A stretch of DNA of 20,756 bases, taken from positions 1-20,756 of IMG/VR virus record IMGVR_UViG_3300047353_000977; one strand, 5' to 3'. The notes beneath the pieces are model-generated. The model did no database searches and was not told the origin of the DNA. It was given only the letters and a program-made list of their open reading frames with translations. This DNA comes from a virus. Shown in pieces: positions 14,664 through 20,756 of the stretch (position 1 is its first letter; every line of letters begins with the position of its first letter). Both the position numbers and the translations under genes were made by a program.

Positions 14664-15257
14664 TTATAGTTCTAGGTTGGAAAATTCTTTTTCGTACTTC
14701 TTTATGAAAGCTGTAATGTATTGAGTATTCTTAAATCTTGACTTTTTTCTAACTTTGCGAGGGGATTGTACACCTAAACCAGATCTACTGTTTTGGGTTG
14801 ATTTTAATAAATAGTATCCAAGTCCAGATATTCCTGTTTCGATACCCTTTGCCCAGCTTCTGCCACTTGCCCAAGGCATGGGGGTGACAGCGAAAACATC
14901 CCTTGGCTCTGGGAGCATTACAGAAAATTCAATCTCTCTTTTTGTCACTTTTATAAGTTTAAAGTCAGTTCTGAGTAAAACCTCTTCAATTGGGTCAATT
15001 GGATCGTATCCTTCTTCAAAACCAATAAAAGAAAAAAGATTGCCACTGCCGCCGCCAAGTGTGCCGCTAATATTTTTTGCGTTTATTCCTATCTCAATTT
15101 CTTTTGTGACGGGGTGGTTTAAGAATTCAGAAATCATTTGGTTTTTCTTTTTCTGAAAAGCCGTACGGAAGATCTTCCTAACCTGCTCCTTGGCAATGTT
15201 AGGTATTTGATTTTCTAAAGTTGTTTGGATTTCTGTGTAGTATTCGTAATTACTCAT
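14664..15257 (-). CDS. Probable neck or tail-completion protein
   Basis: The 197-residue protein starts MSNYEYYTEIQTTLENQIPN with a helical N-terminus (1-50), then a beta-rich middle containing the turn GTLGGGSGN, the aromatic segment MPWASGRSWAKGIETGISGL and a very basic C-terminal third (VRKKSRFKNTQ region). The layout, with a helix followed by a beta domain and a basic tail, is like proteins that complete the tail end or neck. I cannot name the family with certainty. Its ATG overlaps the end of the upstream 152-residue gene by 8 nt, so the two are translationally coupled and probably act at the same head-tail junction. Confidence 0.6.
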   Translation of the reverse strand: MSNYEYYTEIQTTLENQIPNIAKEQVRKIFRTAFQKKKNQMISEFLNHPVTKEIEIGINAKNISGTLGGGSGNLFSFIGFEEGYDPIDPIEEVLLRTDFKLIKVTKREIEFSVMLPEPRDVFAVTPMPWASGRSWAKGIETGISGLGYYLLKSTQNSRSGLGVQSPRKVRKKSRFKNTQYITAFIKKYEKEFSNLEL

Positions 15258-15708
15258 CTAGGGGTTTTAGAAAGAAGTGATAATATTGTGGGCCAAGCAT
15301 TCCAGTTGCACTTCCCTTGCTTGAAATTTCATATTTGCGCCCTTCAAATTCACACCTTTTTGCCTCTTTGAGAATTTCAAATCCACTTGGATCAACTGTA
15401 ATTCTTACAGATCCGTTAATTAAATCAATATCTGGTTGAGAATTTATTTCGCTGTCGGATAAAGTCTCGTCTTTAGCATTTATATATTTAATTCTAGCTT
15501 TAATGCTATGTGAAACAACTGTTCTAGAAACTGAGGTGTTTCCTGTGTTTGTTTTGCCATAAACACCATTATATGTAGAACTCGCTGCGATTAAAACTTT
15601 TTCTCCTTCTTCGTAAACAGTTATTGTTCTAGCAAAGGTTTTGTGTACATTGTCTATGATTCCTTGGAGTTGAGTTTTTAGGGTTTCTGATACATATGAA
15701 GTCGCCAT
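15250..15708 (-). CDS. Probable head-tail joining (neck) protein
   Basis: The 152-residue protein begins MATSYVSETLKTQLQGIIDN, a helical start, followed by beta-rich sequence. It ends with CEFEGRKYEISSKGSATG and GPQYYHFFLKPL, a short beta C-terminus resembling head-closure or stopper proteins, which are about this size. It is the first gene of the minus-strand block, with a GTGTAAAA motif 6 nt upstream of the ATG and back-to-back with the plus-strand motif for the next unit. Function is from context and shape, not from a diagnostic motif. Confidence 0.6.
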   Translation of the reverse strand: MATSYVSETLKTQLQGIIDNVHKTFARTITVYEEGEKVLIAASSTYNGVYGKTNTGNTSVSRTVVSHSIKARIKYINAKDETLSDSEINSQPDIDLINGSVRITVDPSGFEILKEAKRCEFEGRKYEISSKGSATGMLGPQYYHFFLKPLDE

Positions 15709-15714
15709 GTCTAC

Positions 15715-15722
15715 TTTTACAC
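15715..15722 (-). promoter_or_regulatory. GTGTAAAA motif, minus half of divergent promoter pair
   Basis: GTGTAAAA on the minus strand ends 6 nt before ATG 15708. With the plus-strand copy at 15729 it forms a perfect inverted repeat TTACAC-TTTTTT-GTGTAA (15717-15734), so the two divergent units would start from one symmetric site. Confidence 0.55.
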
Positions 15723-15728
15723 TTTTTT

Positions 15729-15738
15729 GTGTAACATA
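15729..15738 (+). promoter_or_regulatory. GTGTAACATA motif, plus half of divergent promoter pair
   Basis: GTGTAACATA lies 15 nt before ATG 15754 and is the right half of the palindrome shared with the minus-strand motif. Confidence 0.5.
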
Positions 15739-15753
15739 TTCTAGGCAAAAGGA

Positions 15754-16044
15754 ATGAAGGCTCAGGATTTTTTAAATGATAGGTCGGATTATTATATCCG
15801 TTTTCTGTTCAAATCGTTTTTGAACACTCTAGAAGATTTGCAATCTCATCACGAGATTAATTTTGGCAAGTTGTATGATAGCTTACCAGAAGAATATCAC
15901 AATTTAGTCGATATGGCTGATTACTTTGATGATGATTATTTTGCGAATTATAGAAAAAAAGTACTAGATCTTGGAAATTCTGTTCTTCGGGATTATAATA
16001 ATGAAGTGGGAAATCTCACTGTAGAATTTAGATTTAAAAATTAA
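15754..16044 (+). CDS. Small acidic uncharacterised protein
   Basis: The 96-residue protein is acidic and aromatic-rich (DYFDDDYFANYRKK around 56-69) and probably all-helical. I do not recognise it. It is the first gene of the chaperone-tape-measure unit, 2 nt before the next ATG, so it is likely needed for tail assembly. AAAAGGA lies directly against the ATG, too close to be a good ribosome binding site. There is no other in-frame start nearby upstream that would improve spacing. Confidence 0.65.
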   Translation: MKAQDFLNDRSDYYIRFLFKSFLNTLEDLQSHHEINFGKLYDSLPEEYHNLVDMADYFDDDYFANYRKKVLDLGNSVLRDYNNEVGNLTVEFRFKN

Positions 16045-16046
16045 TT

Positions 16047-16784
16047 ATGGCGCAAGGAAATATTTACAAGTTTACTCTTGAAAAACAAGAAAAACAAAAA
16101 GTAGAAGTAGAACGCAAAAACAAAGAGACTGGGGAAACAGAAACTGTCTTGCAAAACAAGACTATTAAGACTCCAATTGAATTTGTTATTAAAAAACCTA
16201 CTCGTAGAATTATTGATGAAGCTGAGGCTCAATACGCTATTGAACTTAGTAAAAATATCAAAAAGGGTATTGTTACCAAGGATATGATGGTTAAGAAATA
16301 TGCGGATACTGGGGGCAACCTAACTGAACAACAGGTTAAAGATACACTTAGAAAAGTTCAAAAAAGCAACGAACTAACAAATAAAATTCAACTCCTTACA
16401 GCAGCGAACAAAAAAGAAAATAAAGAAGAAATCGAAAAACTAGAACAAGAGCTTCTAGCTCTTCGCAAAGATCTTATTGAGATGGAAATGTCAATGCAGG
16501 GAGTATACGAACATACGGCAGACTCTCGCGCAGAAAGATCAGTGCTTCTTTGGTATACAATTCAACTTGCAAAAAAAATTGTAGAAGGCGAAGAGCAGTC
16601 GTTTTTTGATGGAATCATTTACGAAGATCAACTCGAAGATTTATATAAAAAAGATGAGAGCGAGAACGAAATAGAGAAAGAAGCTTTATCTAATTTTATG
16701 TTAATAGTATCTTATTGGTTTTACAACAATAATGCTACCGAAGATGAAATTAAGGAATTTTTAGAAAACCAAAAAAGTGAATGA
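16047..16784 (+). CDS. Probable tail assembly chaperone, first frame
   Basis: The 245-residue protein lies two genes upstream of the tape measure, where tail assembly chaperones sit. It has a beta-like N-terminus (YKFTLEKQEKQKVEVERKNK, then a strand IKTPIEFVIKKPTRR), a long Glu/Lys coiled-coil segment at about 105-150, and a helical C-terminus ending in acidic residues. The N-terminal layout, substrate-like strands followed by RIIDEAEAQYA, suggests a protein that binds the tape measure as it is made. The stop TGA lies 8 nt inside the following frame, and an A6 run (16771-16776) just before the overlap is a possible slip site. Family assignment is contextual. Confidence 0.6.
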   Translation: MAQGNIYKFTLEKQEKQKVEVERKNKETGETETVLQNKTIKTPIEFVIKKPTRRIIDEAEAQYAIELSKNIKKGIVTKDMMVKKYADTGGNLTEQQVKDTLRKVQKSNELTNKIQLLTAANKKENKEEIEKLEQELLALRKDLIEMEMSMQGVYEHTADSRAERSVLLWYTIQLAKKIVEGEEQSFFDGIIYEDQLEDLYKKDESENEIEKEALSNFMLIVSYWFYNNNATEDEIKEFLENQKSE

Positions 16785-17757
16785 TGACAAACTAGCTGAC
16801 ATCATTGTTGAAGTGTTTGATGGGGTCACTGTCTTGGATTCAAGCTTTGGCCCCATTTATGTTAAACATTTTCACCAACTAGATACAAGAAAAATATTTT
16901 CTAAAAAAAGAGCTTACATTAAGGAGGCTGAAGGCAGGGGATTAATGACTGAAAAAGAGTCATTAGATTTATTAATTAAAGATAAAATGTGGGACATGGA
17001 TTCTGAATCAGAAATTCAGGAAAAGAAAAAGTTCATAGACAACATGAAAAAATCTTTAACCAAGATAAAACTTCCTTCTCAAAGAGAGGGTCACAAAAAA
17101 TTAATAGAATTAGAACAAGATAAGTTAAACAAGCTTTCTTTTGAAAGAGAAAAATTGGTTGGTTTAACGGCAGAAAAATATGTAGAGAAAAAAGTAAATC
17201 AAGAATTCTTTGAAAGTCTTTTGTTTTCCGATAAAGATTTAAAATTTAAAATCTATGATGATATTAGTTATGATGAAATGAACAAAATCAGAGAAATTTC
17301 ACAGTTAGAAGATGTTTTCTTTAAAAAATTTTCTGATGATAATATATCAAGATCTGTTTTGTCTCCTTTTTTTGGACCTTATTTAGCTTATGCAGAAGAT
17401 GTTTTGGGGATGTTTGGCACTCCGCTAAAAAGTTTAACCGCTTTTCAATTAAAAATACTTTCATATGCTAGAAGTTTTTTGAATATTTTTAAAAATACTC
17501 AAAAAGACATTCCTGAACATGTGGCAAAAGATCCAGGATTATTGTTGGAATTTTACGAATCTCAAAAAAATAACAACAACCAAAGAAAGACAAAAGCATC
17601 AGAGGGATCTGGGGGGACAACATATTTTGGCGCGAACAAACAAGATATAGAATCAGTCAAAAATTCAGATGAAAAAGTCATAACATTATCCGACGAAATT
17701 AAAAAGAAGGGTGGAAAATTGGATATGAAACAAATGATGGAATTGCACGGAGTTTAG
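16777..17757 (+). CDS. Probable second tail assembly chaperone frame
   Basis: This 326-residue frame begins at GTG 16777 (VNDDKLADIIVEVFDG, with Met at initiation); the ATGs nearby are in other frames. It overlaps the preceding gene by 8 nt and lies in the +1 phase relative to it. It is Lys/Glu/Asp/Phe-rich and helical, with a coiled coil at about 75-130, a more hydrophobic middle (SVLSPFFGPYLAYAEDVLGM) and a disordered tail. In many phages the second chaperone is made by programmed frameshifting from the first. Here the frame is open upstream only to TAG 16762-16764, which leaves just the A6 run as a crossing point. Separate initiation at GTG by coupling is equally possible. It ends directly before the tape-measure promoter motif. 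Confidence 0.6.
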   Translation: MNDDKLADIIVEVFDGVTVLDSSFGPIYVKHFHQLDTRKIFSKKRAYIKEAEGRGLMTEKESLDLLIKDKMWDMDSESEIQEKKKFIDNMKKSLTKIKLPSQREGHKKLIELEQDKLNKLSFEREKLVGLTAEKYVEKKVNQEFFESLLFSDKDLKFKIYDDISYDEMNKIREISQLEDVFFKKFSDDNISRSVLSPFFGPYLAYAEDVLGMFGTPLKSLTAFQLKILSYARSFLNIFKNTQKDIPEHVAKDPGLLLEFYESQKNNNNQRKTKASEGSGGTTYFGANKQDIESVKNSDEKVITLSDEIKKKGGKLDMKQMMELHGV

Positions 17758-17766
17758 GTGTAATAC
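17758..17766 (+). promoter_or_regulatory. GTGTAATAC motif, candidate tape-measure promoter
   Basis: GTGTAATAC starts on the base after the preceding TAG stop and ends 6 nt before ATG 17773. It is identical to the motif at 11755. The leader contains no Shine-Dalgarno, so a near-leaderless transcript is likely if this is a -10 element. Confidence 0.5.
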
Positions 17767-17772
17767 TATTAT

Positions 17773-20756
17773 ATGGCAAGAGCAAAAGTAGGAGTAGAGT
17801 TCACCCCAGTTGACAGTAGGAAGGTAGAATCAGCATTAGCTAGGATACAAGCCCAAGCTAAAGGCGTTAATTTCGGCAGAGGCGCCGAATCAATTAATAA
17901 ACTCTCCCGTCCGTTGGGCAAGATTACTGGACAGGCCACTGAGTTCCAGAAATCGTTAGAAGCTTCTAATGCTCGTGTTTTAGCTTTCGGTGCGTCTGTC
18001 GTAGTCATTAATAAACTTTCTCAAGCTTTTGGCGCACTTGTATCTAACACAATTAAAGTGGAAGCGACTTTTGCAAAAATTAACACAATTCTTGGTGGAA
18101 CAAGAAAGGAATTAGAAGCTTTTGGTAATGGAATTTTTAAGGTCGCCCAAAATACAGCGACATCTTTTGATCAAGTAGCCGAAGGTGCGTTAGAGTTAGC
18201 TCGCCAAGGTCTTAGTGTAGAGCAAACCCTTTCTCGTGTTGAAACAGCGTTGAAACTAGTTCGGGTAGCTGGCATTGATTCTCAGCAAGCTGTGGCAGGT
18301 CTTACTGCCGCGATTAAAGGCTTTGAGGGTGCGGGACTAACAGTAGCCCAAATCGGAGACAAACTTGCGGAAGTCGATACAAAATTCGCTGTGTCTACTG
18401 AAGATTTAATTAACGGTCTTGAGCGAGCGTCTGCATCCGCTCGTGTAGCAGGTGTTTCATTTGATGAGCTTTTGGGTATTATAACCACAGTTCAAGAAAG
18501 AACTCAGCGAGGTGGCGCGGTTATTGGTAACGCCTTTAAAACTATTTTTGCAAGAATGGGGAGAACGGACACACTCGCCGCTCTTCAGGATATAGGAATT
18601 TCTGTTTTAGATGCTGAAGGAAATGTAAGGGACGCAATTCCTTTATTTAAAGAGTTGGCGACAGAGCTTGATAAGATGGGATTAAAAAGCATCCAAGCTG
18701 GTGATATTATTCAAAAAGTTGCTGGAGTTAGGCAGCGAGATATTTTAATTAGTTTAGTTGAAGACTTGAACTCTGAGCAAAGCCAGTTCGCAAAATCACT
18801 AGGTGTTTCCGCTAGTGCGACTGGGGCATTGGATCAAAAAAATGCGAAATTGAATGACACCCTAGAAGCTTTAATTAATAATTTAACAACGGGTGGACAA
18901 AAGTTAGCGTCTGTTATCGGAGAAATTGGTTTTACGGACGCCGCGCAAGATATTTTAAAAGCTTTTTCTTCTGTTGTCACTGGAATTACGGATTTGCTTC
19001 AAGGGGATTCAATAGGAAGTAAATTCGCCCAAGGAATTGTGAAGGGTATAGGCGGAGTTTTAACTGGCCCAGGGCTTGCTTTAATTAGTGCGATTTTTAT
19101 TAAGCTTTTTGTTGATTTAGCTAAGTTTGGAGCAACCTCACTTAAACAAATTTTAGGCATAAATAAAGCGGCAGCGCAACAAGCCACCCTTCAACAATCT
19201 GTTTTACAAACACTCCTTCAAAATGAAAACATCCAAAGAGAAATTTTAGCTCTTGAAGGTAACAAGGTTGCTCAAGAGCAATTATTGTTAAAAATTTACA
19301 ACCAACAAGCTGCCGCTTTAGCTAGGGTTCAGAAGGCTGCTACTACAGTAACCCCTGGGCTTTTTGGCGCAGGTCTGCGTGGCGGCGAAGGAGGAGTAAA
19401 ACCAAAAGGCAAAGCATCTAGTGGTTATATTGCCGCCGAAGCTCGTGATGTTTCTCGTGGTGTTGGTGGTGCGCCAGCAAGCGCTAAAGTTGTTTCAATT
19501 CCTAATTTTGCTTTTGGCGGCGGTAAGCGTGGCACAATGGTTGCTAACAGTAGCGAGTATTTTGTCCCTAATTATGCTGGTGGTGGTGACGCTATATTTA
19601 ATCAGAATATGGTTAAGTCTATGGGTCTTCCTTCTGGCGCAAAAAAGATAAATGCGGCTGGTGGGTATGTTCCAAATTTTGCAAAACCTACAGTTGTACA
19701 GGATTCAAGATTTGCTTTAATTACTCCAAACAAAACATCAGGTACAATTGCTACTGGGAAGTCAAGCACTGGAAAAAGTTATAGCTTTCCAATTTTTGGA
19801 TATAACGATGCAAAATTAAAAGGTACGGAAACTCAAGACTTTATAAAACGGGTTGGAGACTTTGGTGTTTCATTAGCTAATAAAGAATCAAAGATAATGA
19901 CTGGCGGCAGACCATCTTCATCAAAAATTAATAAACTAGGAAACGCTGGATCAATATCTTCTTTAGCTGGTGTTATTTATGAAGCCGCTATAAGTTCTAT
20001 ATTAAAAAGTCCAGAATATGATTTAACTCAAACGGCTACATTTGATTTTGTTGGCGCTAAAGCTAGAAATGATATAGCAAAAATGTATCCTGGGCTTTCT
20101 CCTGACGCTAGATTTATAGAGGCTAAAATTTCTGGCAATACCAGAATATATAACAACATGGCCAATAAGATGGAAGGGTTTGGCGCTGGCGCAAAAACAC
20201 TTCCAAGAAAAGCCTTAGGCCAATTGCAGAAAGCTAGGGTGGCTGGACCAAGTAGAAAAGCTGTTGAAAAAGAATTCAAAGGAGCAGCTTCTGGTTACAT
20301 CCCTAACTTCGCTGGAGGCTTAGAGGGCGCGATTATGCGCGAACAGGCCGCAGGTCTTCCGCTTAATCAAATCAGAATTAATCAAAACGGAAAACTCCGC
20401 AACGCTCAAAACCCAATGGGTCTTGCTGTTACCAACACAAGAGACGAGCCAACTGGCGCAATTCCAAACTTTAATCAAGGTGGTATGATTAATATGCCCA
20501 TGTCTAAAAATTTGGAAAAAATGGCAGAAAGAATGATTAAAGCCAACAAAAAACAGACGGCGTCGATGGAAGATTTTTCGGGTCGCTTGGTGACCACCTC
20601 TATAGCTTTAAGTTTTTTAAGTTCTGCTTTTAGTGGGGCTGGGAGTGGTATAGGTAAATTTGTCAGTGAGTTAGCTTTAGCGGGATCAATGTTATCTGGT
20701 TTGGCTATGTTAAAGGGGCCATTGAACAACCTTAGTACAAAGTTAGTAAATTTTGG
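17773..20756 (+). CDS. Tape-measure protein with modular C-terminal insert (partial)
   Basis: The frame is open from ATG 17773 to the window edge, giving 994 codons so far. Residues about 97-406 match the TP901-type tape-measure core: EATFAKINTILGG, then SFDQVAEGALELARQGLS, and TTVQERTQRGGAVIGNAFKT. Residues about 421-457 are hydrophobic and could cross a membrane; about 464-522 form a Gln-rich coiled coil. From 550 the protein changes: Gly-rich linkers carry I/V-P-N-F/Y-A motifs at 576-580, 598-602, 633-637, 843-847 and 897-900 (last Ala replaced by Asn). The segment 638-836 between two of them has E737, D758 and E783-A-K785 in a PD-(D/E)xK-like order. A hydrophobic stretch at about 943-990 follows. 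Tape measures set tail length and are ejected ahead of the DNA. The family call is strong; the nuclease reading is inference. Confidence 0.88.
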   Translation, partial: MARAKVGVEFTPVDSRKVESALARIQAQAKGVNFGRGAESINKLSRPLGKITGQATEFQKSLEASNARVLAFGASVVVINKLSQAFGALVSNTIKVEATFAKINTILGGTRKELEAFGNGIFKVAQNTATSFDQVAEGALELARQGLSVEQTLSRVETALKLVRVAGIDSQQAVAGLTAAIKGFEGAGLTVAQIGDKLAEVDTKFAVSTEDLINGLERASASARVAGVSFDELLGIITTVQERTQRGGAVIGNAFKTIFARMGRTDTLAALQDIGISVLDAEGNVRDAIPLFKELATELDKMGLKSIQAGDIIQKVAGVRQRDILISLVEDLNSEQSQFAKSLGVSASATGALDQKNAKLNDTLEALINNLTTGGQKLASVIGEIGFTDAAQDILKAFSSVVTGITDLLQGDSIGSKFAQGIVKGIGGVLTGPGLALISAIFIKLFVDLAKFGATSLKQILGINKAAAQQATLQQSVLQTLLQNENIQREILALEGNKVAQEQLLLKIYNQQAAALARVQKAATTVTPGLFGAGLRGGEGGVKPKGKASSGYIAAEARDVSRGVGGAPASAKVVSIPNFAFGGGKRGTMVANSSEYFVPNYAGGGDAIFNQNMVKSMGLPSGAKKINAAGGYVPNFAKPTVVQDSRFALITPNKTSGTIATGKSSTGKSYSFPIFGYNDAKLKGTETQDFIKRVGDFGVSLANKESKIMTGGRPSSSKINKLGNAGSISSLAGVIYEAAISSILKSPEYDLTQTATFDFVGAKARNDIAKMYPGLSPDARFIEAKISGNTRIYNNMANKMEGFGAGAKTLPRKALGQLQKARVAGPSRKAVEKEFKGAASGYIPNFAGGLEGAIMREQAAGLPLNQIRINQNGKLRNAQNPMGLAVTNTRDEPTGAIPNFNQGGMINMPMSKNLEKMAERMIKANKKQTASMEDFSGRLVTTSIALSFLSSAFSGAGSGIGKFVSELALAGSMLSGLAMLKGPLNNLSTKLVNF

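Noticed and set aside
12551-15734. Invertible element hypothesis for the minus-strand block
   Set aside because: The left-end hairpin and right-end palindrome are unrelated in sequence, no shared inverted repeat was found at the block ends, and no recombinase gene is in the window; an evolutionary inversion is more likely than an active switch.
19756-19779. Exact P-loop-like GKSSTGKS (residues 662-669) in the tape measure
   Set aside because: It fits G-x4-G-K-[ST] but lies in a Ser/Thr/Gly low-complexity stretch with no beta strand before it and no Walker B after it, so an ATPase is not supported.

Overview
The window is about 20.8 kb of an AT-rich tailed double-stranded DNA bacteriophage genome (Caudoviricetes). 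It is almost entirely the DNA-packaging, capsid, neck and tail-assembly module, with no integrase, tRNA, rRNA, CRISPR array or insertion sequence visible. No stretch longer than about 120 bases lacks a gene. From memory, unverifiable here, the capsid-region proteins and the I-P-N-F-A motifs of the tape measure resemble uncultured marine phages. Most genes lack a clear Shine-Dalgarno sequence and have A/T-rich leaders, so the host may rely little on SD initiation, but the host cannot be named.

Layout. (1) 3-167: C-terminal end of an unidentified gene. (2) 188-874: PhoH-like ATPase. (3) 910-5701: a tight plus-strand operon of zinc-ribbon protein, ECF-like sigma factor with a Cys cluster, helix-turn-helix protein (candidate small terminase), C2H2-finger plus ERCC4/XPF nuclease, and large terminase. 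From the zinc-ribbon gene onward the reading frames overlap by 1-11 nt. (4) 5752-11019: portal, prohead protease fused to scaffold, putative decoration protein and major capsid protein, ended by a strong hairpin terminator. (5) 11105-12477: two genes with SAP-like C-termini and a probable connector, ended by a second terminator. (6) 12598-15708: a minus-strand block of two neck-like proteins, a 25-codon ORF, an unknown virion protein and the putative tail tube. (7) 15754-20756: a small acidic protein, two probable tail-assembly chaperones and the first 994 codons of a tape-measure protein, cut by the window edge.

How it fits together. The sigma-like protein is a natural candidate to drive late structural genes. 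A short motif with core GTGTAA (variant CTGTAA) recurs directly upstream of transcription-unit starts on both strands, often only 6-8 nt from the ATG. One copy lies inside the protease-scaffold gene before an internal ATG, where codon usage also shifts to that of the capsid genes, which suggests a separately expressed scaffold. The minus-strand block reads as an inversion: flipped back, the genes would fall in the usual head-neck-tube-chaperone-tape-measure order.

The most unusual item is the tape-measure protein. After an ordinary TP901-type N-terminal region it carries repeated I/V-P-N-F/Y-A motifs in Gly-rich linkers. Two of these bracket a roughly 200-residue segment with the residue pattern of a PD-(D/E)xK nuclease. 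This is compatible with a modular tape measure carrying effector domains; the pattern is seen in the sequence, the function is inference.
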